Shown piece after piece: positions 54,801-62,603 of a stretch of DNA of 64,000 nt (position 1 is the stretch's first letter; every line of letters starts with the position of its first letter). The notes beneath the pieces were generated by a model that was not told where the DNA came from, searched no databases, and saw nothing but the letters and a program-made list of their open reading frames with translations. A program made the translations under genes and the position numbers. Origin of the DNA: Amphiduros pacificus (taxonomy: Eukaryota > Annelida > Polychaeta > Phyllodocida > Hesionidae); contig OX439002.1 in NCBI GenBank assembly GCA_949316495.1, positions 7,843,501 through 7,907,500 on the forward strand, given 5' to 3'.

Positions 54801-55209
54801 GCGGGATGTTGCTCTCTCCCTTTACAACAGTATTGTGTTCCCCATCATCTTCACTGTCAGATATGACGATTTGATTGGATATGTTCTCTTCGTGCCTAAT
54901 GATACTGTTTCCCTCTGGTTGTTTTTCACCAAATGGATTTTCTAATTCACTGTCAGAAGATGACATAGAGATTGGACTTGAAGCCCTACTAGGAAGAATC
55001 AGAGAGGGTGGTGCTGGATGGTTGACACTGTCTCCATTGGTCTGTATGATATTGGACACAAAGTTTCTTATGCTTTGTAAGATAGTTGATGTCTGTACGA
55101 TTGAATTGCATCTGAGCACCAAGAAGTCTTCCACTGCATTGGTAAATTGTTCTCCTCTCAATCGTAACTCCCTTATAATATCATCATCGTCATAATCTGA
55201 AAAACTCAT
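51865..55209 (-). CDS. Large RING-H2 protein with SprT-like repeats, 1114 aa
   Basis: RING-H2 at 170-214 (CVICL, GCFHYMHHHC, CAYC). Before it, an acidic Ser-rich region; after it, about six repeats of roughly 75-100 residues, each of the form LYxxxNxxxFxxxLP, a beta region with basic residues, then a helix ending in a hydrophobic-basic pattern such as ELIDLMIKFYRR. Examples begin near 313, 415, 578, 695, 880 and 1020. The opening motif and the final helix have the layout of SprT-type domains. The gene next door (55338-57362) has the same design. Likely an E3 ligase with substrate- or DNA-binding repeats. Two adjacent large RING genes near a helicase gene recall the layout I remember for oyster herpesvirus. 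Confidence 0.8.
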   Translation of the reverse strand: MSFSDYDDDDIIRELRLRGEQFTNAVEDFLVLRCNSIVQTSTILQSIRNFVSNIIQTNGDSVNHPAPPSLILPSRASSPISMSSSDSELENPFGEKQPEGNSIIRHEENISNQIVISDSEDDGEHNTVVKGESNIPRKPGGQHTDKYQSTAASHLISSASSSTNISITDCVICLENIYIEDLAVLWGCFHYMHHHCLREYEANHVTYDFECAYCRRKVNLVSRPISTSTSLISALKSEIGEIRQRVDQLFKKPLPVAEYWKDWEEKQREEYIASLVPITGYRPGNKHFVPPLLSCQPSEPPVVSQMDLMGFFLKIYNDMNKTVFANTLPNNCEIQMGPNIRHHTIDVFLKKERIRFRLESNLVLLTPKLIGDYVSLFNKQCKLNDQSNLKRYEDNLMKWVALYRTLDIDTWYLQNVYDRAIQYVFLNTTLLPPPLIQMIEPYEEDETMNTIEHKNGQTTIRVIRSPSRVVMVQGFIQELTREFRVRNDIGNLSEECQKDLEKFTYKEKIAADVEQLVDTRLDEKARDTVSNNSSNRNEKNCGGTRGVMIQPGDVSPMSPNEFNIFLSKIYNHIALTQIRHLLRKWCDLTVGPGVTYNLYEMMESKTKIHLWSTLETRQQCAEVAKEFVCLVATAYRRRKRFSDVGVNEDALDNLIDYGNRLKKYLLENDEWNMDIWYLKELYVQACSAIFRDKPDVQLDIVLLDQMSGQHEAWTSYGDRTGLHDTVNLFSQGGRPSLVCSFLKHLYQKRDKEQAHKHPRGALTEVKQDYLREQMKVAKESERLDNIMEKKFLSRLASQAQSIENAKKKESIDQQGTDDSCDEVDDDKNMNEERFVCDRLCDLYKLANQEMFRGSLPRQLWVRFNRATSNNIATLVRRDQRACKYTVSRHLNVRDMARNMLGQMIRLYRQWFSNIGDSVTMDHLVKKRSDILEDFLQQYSNISKEKHVLYDNRREHTTPLQATQDGLSTKLSVSSSASPFSLNDQESESDSNDEYFNLSIQELSQKLKALYADINKTLFKNGLPANLHVQTFCPTPGRSSVLKKLEGRDDAVMLRVCRKTRLGKLAKELIDLMIKFYRRNMADSTVLNVDRAELKVKIDDYIQKLRKNSFYSDYF

Positions 55210-55337
55210 AATACCTTATTGTTTTTGTGTTATCTTTATTATGCCTTCTTTCCATAAATACCTTGATTCAAATGCAACAATATCAAGCTACCACAACAAA
55301 TATATGGATCCTTGCCTTTATTACAACTGCAACAATG

Positions 55338-57362
55338 TCATATTCCAAATTGATTGTGACCCGAATTTTGCCATATCAGTTCCATTTTTTTCCTTTCTAG
55401 CTCATCTTGCTTGTCACTCGTCAGTGGTCTATTGGCCAGGGCAGTAAGTCTGCGGTGCATCAACATCATTTTGTCAATCATATCTTGCATTAAGACTCTC
55501 ATTGTGGACTTTTCAGAATAGAGAAATAAAGATTTTCGGTCATTGATCCTTTTCAGCCTGTTCTCAGAGTTTCTTGAGTTATGTTGAGCTTTCGGAAAGA
55601 CCTGTAGTGGAAGTTTATTGTCAAACATTGTTCTGTTTGCTTGATGATAAACCTCCTTGAGTTTTGCTGTTCGTTGTTTCTCAACGTCACTGATCAAGAC
55701 CTCATCGTCACTGTCTTCGCTGGATTGTCCATCCTGCCAGATTGTCTTCTCTATCTCGCCCAAAAAATTCTCTATATCATCAACCAATTCTTTGGGAAAT
55801 TGGCGAGATAGGTGATTTTTTGTTCTATACATGATACCCATCTGCTCAATCAAACTTCTCGACACTATCATACTGTTCTTGTAATCCACAAGTGTGATGC
55901 GTGCATATCTGTTGTATTCAGTATACTTATCGATCCCATCCTCCACAACCTCTATGTAAGGCATGGGCAAATTCCCACCAAAAAGTCTACTGTTTGCCTC
56001 ATTGTAAACCTCTTCTAATTTTTTATATGGGTCATCCTCAGTCTTGATACATTTTGATCTGATCTGATTGCAAACGTCTATGTATTCATCTTCATTAAAT
56101 CTTTCCAAGTTGATGCAGTATTGAATGACATTTTGCAACACACGTAGGAACCTCTGTACCAATGACCAGCAGAATATGGGTGACTCCCCCTTCAATGTTA
56201 TCTCAATTCTGTCTGTTTCATAGGAAATCATGTCATTTTCAATTCGTCTATCCATAACGAATTGGCATTGTGATGGCAGACGTTCACCACAGAAGACCCT
56301 GTTCACATATTTGTACAGATACAAGAAGAAAGTTTCATATTGAAAGCTACCAGTAGGCGTAGAGGTAACTTGATCAGGAACATGATTTCTCTCAACAGAT
56401 TCGGTAGATGTGGAGGGATCGGATGAAGATGATGTAGATGGGAGTGGTGAGCTCGCACGTAATACACCACTAGAAAAGAGAGATTTTCTCACGTTTTCCA
56501 CATCTCCCCGTTTACTACCATGCTTGGTTAATCTCTGCCAGTAGGTCCCTGGTGTAGCAGGGGAAGAGAGAATCCTTCTCTTTGATTGCAATAGTGAACT
56601 GTGTTCTAAATTACCAACCACCTTGCTATTGGAACTTGTGGGAGCTGTGTATCTTTTCACTTTGCCATTGCACACAGGACACACTAAATGGTTTTTGTAA
56701 TTGTCTCCAAAACGTCTTCTTAGATTTTTCTCCCAGTCTCTCACACAACCTGTGTGTATTAGATGACAGCAATCGTAGAGAACCACCATGTTTTCTCTTA
56801 TTGGATCCAGACACATGGGACATTTTGTTTTGGTGGGTGTTGCATCCCCATTGTCATGCAACTCATCTTCATCCACATCACTATCACTGTCTTCCATATG
56901 CTGAGCATCATGTTCAGAGATCGCTACTGGTGAATATTCTACAGGAAAGTGGTCATCTACTTGTGTTGGATTCAACATTGAGTTATCATCATTACCATAA
57001 TATCCAACAGGTGAGCTATAGTCAACAGGAATATGTGAAATTAAATCTACATCAATTGAATTCTCAAACATTATTGGGTTGTAGTCTTCACCAATTGTTG
57101 AAACACCGGGCAAAGGGGATTCTTGTTGGAATGATGAAATAGGACTGATGTTTCTAGTATCATTTCTTTCCAATTCAGTGAGACGGGATTCTATCCTATC
57201 AAACATCTGAGACATGTCACTCACTGTTGATTCGAGTGAAGCTGAGAGTATTTGCAATTCTGTTGAATCACACCTCAGAGCCAGCACACTGTTGAAGTTT
57301 TCAATAAGTGTCTCAAATGAGCTTTTCATATGGGTGAGCAAGTCTTGATATGAGCCAGACAT
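55338..57362 (-). CDS. RING-H2 protein with SprT-like repeats, 674 aa (paralogue)
   Basis: Tandem relative of the 1114-aa protein: similar first 50 residues (LALRCDSTELQILSAS against LVLRCNSIVQTSTILQS), an acidic middle, a RING-H2 at 181-231 (CPMCL, CCHLIHTGC, CPVC), a Ser-rich linker, then three repeats starting near 345 (LYKYVNRVFCGERLP), 445 (VYNEANSRLFGGNLP) and 585 (VYHQANRTMFDNKLP). Final helices such as SLIEQMGIMYR fill the place of the SprT metal-binding helix. Probably an E3 ubiquitin ligase. The promoter is shared with the MIT-like gene, 58 bases apart. Confidence 0.8.
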   Translation of the reverse strand: MSGSYQDLLTHMKSSFETLIENFNSVLALRCDSTELQILSASLESTVSDMSQMFDRIESRLTELERNDTRNISPISSFQQESPLPGVSTIGEDYNPIMFENSIDVDLISHIPVDYSSPVGYYGNDDNSMLNPTQVDDHFPVEYSPVAISEHDAQHMEDSDSDVDEDELHDNGDATPTKTKCPMCLDPIRENMVVLYDCCHLIHTGCVRDWEKNLRRRFGDNYKNHLVCPVCNGKVKRYTAPTSSNSKVVGNLEHSSLLQSKRRILSSPATPGTYWQRLTKHGSKRGDVENVRKSLFSSGVLRASSPLPSTSSSSDPSTSTESVERNHVPDQVTSTPTGSFQYETFFLYLYKYVNRVFCGERLPSQCQFVMDRRIENDMISYETDRIEITLKGESPIFCWSLVQRFLRVLQNVIQYCINLERFNEDEYIDVCNQIRSKCIKTEDDPYKKLEEVYNEANSRLFGGNLPMPYIEVVEDGIDKYTEYNRYARITLVDYKNSMIVSRSLIEQMGIMYRTKNHLSRQFPKELVDDIENFLGEIEKTIWQDGQSSEDSDDEVLISDVEKQRTAKLKEVYHQANRTMFDNKLPLQVFPKAQHNSRNSENRLKRINDRKSLFLYSEKSTMRVLMQDMIDKMMLMHRRLTALANRPLTSDKQDELERKKMELIWQNSGHNQFGI

Positions 57363-57420
57363 GATTCAATAATGATATTTGTGATTTCCTCTTCCACAAT
57401 GGTGTTAATATCAATGAGCT

Positions 57421-57690
57421 ATGCACTCACACTCCCGTACTTTATATTTGATTGCAAGAGATATGCTTGTTGAATGTCTGTTGAAAGAGGAAAGTGGTGA
57501 AATACAATCAAGGAAATTATGCTCTCTGTATCATGACTGTGTAAATCTTCTCAGTATTGCTGAATCGGGCTTGGGCACTTTTGAACTAAATGGATTGGGA
57601 GATAAGACACCACATCTGTTGATACTTGTAAAGCGTCGTCTGAAGATTTTGGAATCCAAAAAGTTAGCTGATATAGAAAAATCATTTTAG
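57421..57690 (+). CDS. Small three-helix protein, possible MIT domain, 89 aa
   Basis: Entirely helical and of the usual length of a single MIT domain (about 75-85 aa). Helix 1 (7-23, LYLIARDMLVECLLKEE), a G-containing turn, helix 2 (30-48, with LCSLYHDCVNLL in the place of the MIT LYxxAIxxL motif) and helix 3 (62-85, LVKRRLKILESKKLA in the place of the RAexLK helix). MIT domains bind MIM motifs at the ends of ESCRT-III proteins; the window also encodes an ESCRT-III-like protein with such a motif. Identity is low and short helices can mislead, so this is tentative. Confidence 0.45.
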   Translation: MHSHSRTLYLIARDMLVECLLKEESGEIQSRKLCSLYHDCVNLLSIAESGLGTFELNGLGDKTPHLLILVKRRLKILESKKLADIEKSF

Positions 57691-57755
57691 ATCAGCACCA
57701 ACAAGACCAGTTTATATATTTGAAAAATTGTTTTATTTTATTTGATACCACAACA

Positions 57756-58847
57756 ATGCCACACAATCAAATGGTGTTAGCCTGTGATAAATCACAACAG
57801 TTCTTTGTCACATACAAATGCGTCAATCAGGTTTCAAGTTACCAGACATACACTTTGCATACCACAAGGGACACATCATGTATGAACAGCATTCACCTGC
57901 GATCCAACATGAGTGGTTTCACAGAGAACATGAGCAGGCGGGTACAGCCTTTGTGTGACAGTAGCTCTCATTTGTCCTTTCCTACAACTCCATCGAACAA
58001 CATCACCACCATGGGTCGTGATGCTGACATGATCTTCTACACTGCAGGTCAGAATCTGTTTGATGCACTCTCGTTTGAGAAGTTTCATCGCGTCACTTCT
58101 CCATTTTCTGTGAACAATCGCAACTATACTGCATTGTTGCATGGCATAGAGAACAGATGGGAGATCCTGTGTGCCTTGGAGAGGCAAGATTCTTTACGCT
58201 TTTCGAGGAATGATGCTTTTCCTCCTTTAAAATCAGCCTCTTATTACAAAGTCAGAGATGTCAATGTGGTCTGTCAAAATCAGATATATCAAAATTCTCT
58301 AGCACTCAACACACAAAAACAGACAGACACCTCTTTGGTTGAAACCAGTAAGGACCTCCTTGCCCATGTCTTGCAATTTGCTACAGTAGATATATCAGCG
58401 AACAACATGTGCGTAGAGTGGGAAATAAAATTGCGCCATAACTTATCCATGCCAGAAAAATGTCACATACTCATCCACCATGAAGTGATGAGAGAAATCC
58501 ACAGAGGAATCTCGCCAGAGGCATTTCAACAGGCATGTAAGGACATATGTCTTTTAGAGCATGATGTCACCTTCAAGAGAAACCTGTACGGAGTTGGTCG
58601 TAGCAAGAGAAACAATCCAGAACTCATGGATATTTTCCCACTTTTACCATTGGGTTTAAAGAAAGTGATCCTCAAGAGGTGGGTCAGAGAAGAGAAGATT
58701 AATTGTCTAGAGCATGTCAAGAAAATGTGGCCAGATTGGAAGTCAGATACGGTTGTGAATATCCCAGGTATACCAAAACGTATTGATGATTGGAATGCTG
58801 AAGATGTAATTAATGTGACACTTGGTGTAATTGGATCAATCCAATAA
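57756..58847 (+). CDS. Hypothetical protein, 363 aa
   Basis: The open frame starts at TTG 57720; ATG 57756 lies about 40 bases after TTTATATATT at 57710-57719. Soluble, with no membrane segment. The centre (NNRNYTALLHGIENRWEIL, then later NLYGVGRSKRNN) faintly recalls NADAR-type proteins, but not enough to assign it. Its stop overlaps the next ATG (TAATG at 58845-58849). Confidence 0.7.
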   Translation: MPHNQMVLACDKSQQFFVTYKCVNQVSSYQTYTLHTTRDTSCMNSIHLRSNMSGFTENMSRRVQPLCDSSSHLSFPTTPSNNITTMGRDADMIFYTAGQNLFDALSFEKFHRVTSPFSVNNRNYTALLHGIENRWEILCALERQDSLRFSRNDAFPPLKSASYYKVRDVNVVCQNQIYQNSLALNTQKQTDTSLVETSKDLLAHVLQFATVDISANNMCVEWEIKLRHNLSMPEKCHILIHHEVMREIHRGISPEAFQQACKDICLLEHDVTFKRNLYGVGRSKRNNPELMDIFPLLPLGLKKVILKRWVREEKINCLEHVKKMWPDWKSDTVVNIPGIPKRIDDWNAEDVINVTLGVIGSIQ

Positions 58848-59236
58848 TGAAGACCATCGATGAACTAATTGATGAGATGAAGGGATATGCATTGAAATGT
58901 GGGGAAGGACATCACTCAAATCCTTTCACGGAACAGTTCAGACAATGTTTTACATTAGAAAAACTTCAATTAAACCCAAAAGATAACAAGTCATCCTTTG
59001 ACAATAGAAAGGAATTGCATGACTATATACAAAGCATTGAAGTTGAGTTGAAGGCTATGGCCAATGAGGTTGAAAAATGTTCTTCTCGGACTACAGATGC
59101 AAAAAAGGAATATGATGAACTTTGTAAGATATTCACTAAGTCAAAGAAAACTTGCCCACCATCAGAAACTCAATTTGGGGCACGTGAAGACGATGTATGG
59201 CAATTCTCCACATATGATATCTCATTTGGAATTTGA
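58847..59236 (+). CDS. Coiled-coil hypothetical protein, 129 aa
   Basis: ATG overlaps the stop of the preceding gene. Helical and charged, with a coiled-coil stretch about residues 60-95. Its last 67 bases overlap the end of the convergent minus-strand gene. No known family. It may be read from the mRNA of the upstream gene or from its own promoter. Confidence 0.55.
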   Translation: MKTIDELIDEMKGYALKCGEGHHSNPFTEQFRQCFTLEKLQLNPKDNKSSFDNRKELHDYIQSIEVELKAMANEVEKCSSRTTDAKKEYDELCKIFTKSKKTCPPSETQFGAREDDVWQFSTYDISFGI

Positions 59237-60012
59237 GATGTAAATGACAAGTCTCCATTTTTTAGAAAAGAATCGACCTGACATTTGGACTGTACAGCTC
59301 CCACCTGCATGCCAACATGAAGCGCAACGTCTGTGTCACTGCTCTTGGCCAATCTCAATTTTGTGTCTATCAGTTTCTTGGTTTCATCACAACGGGCCAT
59401 GTGATGCAGTAATCCATGTAGTGTATCCTCGTATGCTTTCATGTTCTGACTTGAGGGTTGACATGTGTCGGATCTACTAAACGTGCCACACAAGTGAGCT
59501 AACTTCTCTGAGATATCTGTATCGGTCAGAGTTTTATGGATGATATCCAAGATGTTGTTGTATAAAAAATAGCTCTTGTTGAACCTTGCCAGACAAGAGA
59601 GATGAAGAGCAATGTCACTGAAGAGGGTGCTTGTGGAGAGACCTTTCTTTTCAGCTTCAATGACTCTGTTTCGCTTTTGGTACAGCTCACTCTCCACTTT
59701 GGTGATGTTCTCTTCCAAAGACATCTTCTCATCCTGTATGTGGTCATCAAGTCGTTGAAACTGACCTCGCTCGTCTTTTAAGCATGCCAGTTGCTCCAGC
59801 AGGTGGACATGGCATCTAAGAGTTTCATTTGTGAGCTGTTGAAGTGAGAGCTGTTCATATATCCCACTCGTATGGGGGTGCCAAAGCAACCCATGAAGTG
59901 TATCACATATTGCAAATAAAAACCTTTGCCTCCAATTTTGATTTAGTCTTGACTCTGTATTGTCCTCCACAGTTGAAAGGTCCACAAGTGCCATACTGTC
60001 TTCATATGCCAT
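59170..60012 (-). CDS. Helical coiled-coil protein, 280 aa
   Basis: The open frame reaches a GTG at 60045; ATG 60012 (MAYEDSMALVDL) is taken. Almost all alpha-helical, with a coiled-coil near 75-130 (ERGQFQRLDDHIQDEKMSLE). No membrane segment or catalytic motif. A structural or tegument role is plausible. It overlaps the neighbouring convergent gene by 67 bases. Confidence 0.7.
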   Translation of the reverse strand: MAYEDSMALVDLSTVEDNTESRLNQNWRQRFLFAICDTLHGLLWHPHTSGIYEQLSLQQLTNETLRCHVHLLEQLACLKDERGQFQRLDDHIQDEKMSLEENITKVESELYQKRNRVIEAEKKGLSTSTLFSDIALHLSCLARFNKSYFLYNNILDIIHKTLTDTDISEKLAHLCGTFSRSDTCQPSSQNMKAYEDTLHGLLHHMARCDETKKLIDTKLRLAKSSDTDVALHVGMQVGAVQSKCQVDSFLKNGDLSFTSQIPNEISYVENCHTSSSRAPN

Positions 60013-60092
60013 TTCCTCAATCTTTCGTTGAACTTTAGTAACCACTATTTGTGCTGGTCACTTTATTGTATGCATGAATACATTTGATTGAT

Positions 60093-61088
60093 ATGGAAGA
60101 ATTGTGGGAAAAGCGTTTTAATCAACTCTATAGCACATACCGTCAGTTGGAAGATGCACATGGTAGATTATCTCAGAAGTACAAGGAAGTAGAAGCACAG
60201 GTAAACATTGTCTCTGAAAGTAAGAGAAGGCTAGAGGATTCATTGAGAACACTGGGTGAAGAATGTAGAAATTTGAAATGTGAACAAGAGAAGTACGCTC
60301 AGGAAAGGTCAAACCTGTTGCAAAAAAATGCCAGTCTCAAAGACTTTCTCCACACTGAAAGAGAAGATTCAAAGCGGATGGAGGCCAAAAGCACGAATGA
60401 AGTGGAACTTTTGCATAAGAGAGTGAAGCACATGAGAATCAAGGCTGTTGACAAGGAAAAAGTGATTCAACAGAAGCAACATGAAAACGATAAGCTTCGT
60501 GAAGAAAATCAGTGCCTGAAGGATACAATAACTGATCTAAAGGACACAGAAACGTGTAAGCAATTGAGAGTGGTTTCAAAGATGGACACCATTCTGGAAA
60601 AGTACATGGAGATGTTTCCTCAGGACCAATCACTGAATCACCTTCAGTTTGTTGACAAGACCACCAATGGAAGCAGCCACCTCTTTCGTCTTCTTTTGGA
60701 ATTGTGCTATAGAGATGCCACAGGTAGCCTGAGAAATCTTAAGAGGAAGATTATTCGTGACTTTGACAGTATGATAGATACTGTGGTGTATTACAAACTG
60801 TACATTGACATGTGTCATTATGCACGAATTGTGTGGTGTAAGAACTTCTGTATATTTGAGGAGGCAAGTAGCATGATTTCCAAGATGAAGGAATTGACTC
60901 ATCATCAAATCACATACCAAGAGGTTGTGTTGGTCAATGCCAGACAGGCCTTTGTGGCTGCAATTCTAAATGCAATGCAGGGGCTTGGTAGTTTACCACC
61001 AGACGACACTGTGCAAGATGATACGTCAGATTGCGATGCACTGACCAAAAACCGTTCTCAGATGGAAAAGGCTATCGGATTTGATTGA
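60093..61088 (+). CDS. Coiled-coil protein, 331 aa
   Basis: ATG at 60093 (MEELWEKRF; the frame opens at TTG 60084). Residues 10-155 form one long heptad-rich coiled-coil of Glu, Lys, Gln and Leu; the C-terminal 170 residues are a helical globular domain. Such proteins in herpesviruses often act as scaffolds, tegument parts or partners of the helicase-primase, and this one lies directly before the helicase gene, but no specific match is visible. Confidence 0.75.
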   Translation: MEELWEKRFNQLYSTYRQLEDAHGRLSQKYKEVEAQVNIVSESKRRLEDSLRTLGEECRNLKCEQEKYAQERSNLLQKNASLKDFLHTEREDSKRMEAKSTNEVELLHKRVKHMRIKAVDKEKVIQQKQHENDKLREENQCLKDTITDLKDTETCKQLRVVSKMDTILEKYMEMFPQDQSLNHLQFVDKTTNGSSHLFRLLLELCYRDATGSLRNLKRKIIRDFDSMIDTVVYYKLYIDMCHYARIVWCKNFCIFEEASSMISKMKELTHHQITYQEVVLVNARQAFVAAILNAMQGLGSLPPDDTVQDDTSDCDALTKNRSQMEKAIGFD

Positions 61089-61137
61089 ATGGACAGTTTT
61101 ACATAGATAGAATTTCAATACTCCATTGAGTGTCACT

Positions 61138-62565
61138 ATGTCACTATTCATTGAATATGCAAAGTTCAAACATGCAGAAATCCAGAAAAAACTTCTTGAC
61201 AGTCTTCTTCTCGGACAAAATTGTGCATTGCTTGGATTTCCAGGCTCTGGTAAGACTTATATGACTGCAAATATCATTCGTACACTCGTGACAGAGAAAA
61301 GAAAATCAATTGTGGTTGGGGGAAGCACTGGCTGCGCTGCTCAACAAGTAAAGAAGAGTTTAGATGGCCTTGAAGTTACAATACAGACAATTCACTCTCT
61401 CCTACGATTTGGTTCAGAGGAGCTGTCACTCGTGCAGAAGGGAGACATGGAGGGGCTTGAAAAGAAGGTGCGTCAGAAAAAGGTTTACAGTGTTGGTACA
61501 GTCATGCAAAAGTGTGACTATCTGGTAGTGGAGGAAGTGTCAATGCTCACCCCAATGTTCATTGAAGCCATGGATGTGGCTCTGCGTCAGATTAGAGGGA
61601 GACCCAGTAAGGTATTTGGTGGAGTGGTGGTCCTGTTTGTTGGAGATTTCAGGCAATTGCCTCCTGTGTCACAGAGTAATTGCGTATATGCTTTTCAACA
61701 TCCTAGATGGCAAGATGGAACTTGGATTGCTCAGGTATATTCGTTGCAATATGTTCTCAGACAGTCCAGAGATAATCAATTTACCAATATGATTATGAAA
61801 CTCTCCCATAATCAACTCTCAGATGATGAATACAAACTTCTTCAAGGATGCATTGTTCCGAATGGTCGACAGAAAATCATGGATGTGGACTTCTTATCTG
61901 ATGCTCTGCGCGTCTTCCCATATCGCAAAGATGTGAAAACTTATAATGAGAGAGTAACCGAACGGGCAAGAAGAGATAATGTAGAGATTCGTTCGCTCAA
62001 AGTGAATTGGCAGTCCCTCCCAAAAATAAAGCCTGATCTGATGATGAATGTGCAAGATGAACTAAGTAAGGAGATGGATGCCTCTCTTGAAATTTTTGTA
62101 GGTGCCCATGTAATGGTGACAGCAAACATGAGTGTGGAATTTGGTATTGTAAACGGTACAATGGGAAAGGTGTTGGCCTTTGTCCCAGGATTAGAATGTG
62201 ACTATGGCACATCAGAATGTGACATGGGAGTTCTATTGGAATTGGACGATTGCACACGGGTCACTATAGGAGCCCATTGTATCACAAAGAAGATTGATCA
62301 ATACAAGAGTGTGAAAATGCATTTCATTCCCTTGTTGCTGTGTCATGCAATAACAGCACACAAGCTTCAGGGTTCAACTGTACAAAGGAGAATTTTTTTC
62401 TCACCACCTTATATGAAAACAGAGTCTGTGTCATCTATGTTTTATGTCATCATCACACGCCTCACATCCCTTGATCTGCTGCACTTGACACATGTACCAC
62501 ATGAGATGAGGGTTATTGTCGACCCATCTGTTCTGAACTATTATGAAAATGTGAATAAAAGATAA
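61138..62565 (+). CDS. DNA helicase, SF1 PIF1/UL5-like, 475 aa
   Basis: Unwinds DNA at the replication fork; in herpesviruses UL5 works with the primase. From ATG 61138: Walker A GFPGSGKT (33-40), motif Ia GSTGCAAQ (62-69), Walker B LVVEEVSML (129-137), motif III GDFRQLPPVS (169-178), LRQSRDN (207-213), GAHVMVTAN (323-331), AITAHKLQGSTV (405-416) and motif VI YVIITRLTS (437-445). All are in the order of PIF1-type helicases. It is about half the size of HSV UL5 but has every motif. The polyA signal AATAAA at 62554-62559 overlaps its last codons. Confidence 0.93.
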   Translation: MSLFIEYAKFKHAEIQKKLLDSLLLGQNCALLGFPGSGKTYMTANIIRTLVTEKRKSIVVGGSTGCAAQQVKKSLDGLEVTIQTIHSLLRFGSEELSLVQKGDMEGLEKKVRQKKVYSVGTVMQKCDYLVVEEVSMLTPMFIEAMDVALRQIRGRPSKVFGGVVVLFVGDFRQLPPVSQSNCVYAFQHPRWQDGTWIAQVYSLQYVLRQSRDNQFTNMIMKLSHNQLSDDEYKLLQGCIVPNGRQKIMDVDFLSDALRVFPYRKDVKTYNERVTERARRDNVEIRSLKVNWQSLPKIKPDLMMNVQDELSKEMDASLEIFVGAHVMVTANMSVEFGIVNGTMGKVLAFVPGLECDYGTSECDMGVLLELDDCTRVTIGAHCITKKIDQYKSVKMHFIPLLLCHAITAHKLQGSTVQRRIFFSPPYMKTESVSSMFYVIITRLTSLDLLHLTHVPHEMRVIVDPSVLNYYENVNKR

Positions 62566-62599
62566 CACAAAAGCACAGATGCTGTAAAGTCTCTTTATT
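62554..62599. terminator. Convergent polyadenylation signals
   Basis: AATAAA at 62554-62559 inside the end of the helicase gene and TTTATT at 62594-62599 for the minus-strand gene ending at 62604. Confidence 0.6.
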
Positions 62600-62603
62600 T
62601 TAT

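Noticed and set aside
57756-58847. NADAR-domain resemblance of the 363-aa protein
   Set aside because: Only two short stretches fit and the catalytic positions could not be placed; left as hypothetical.
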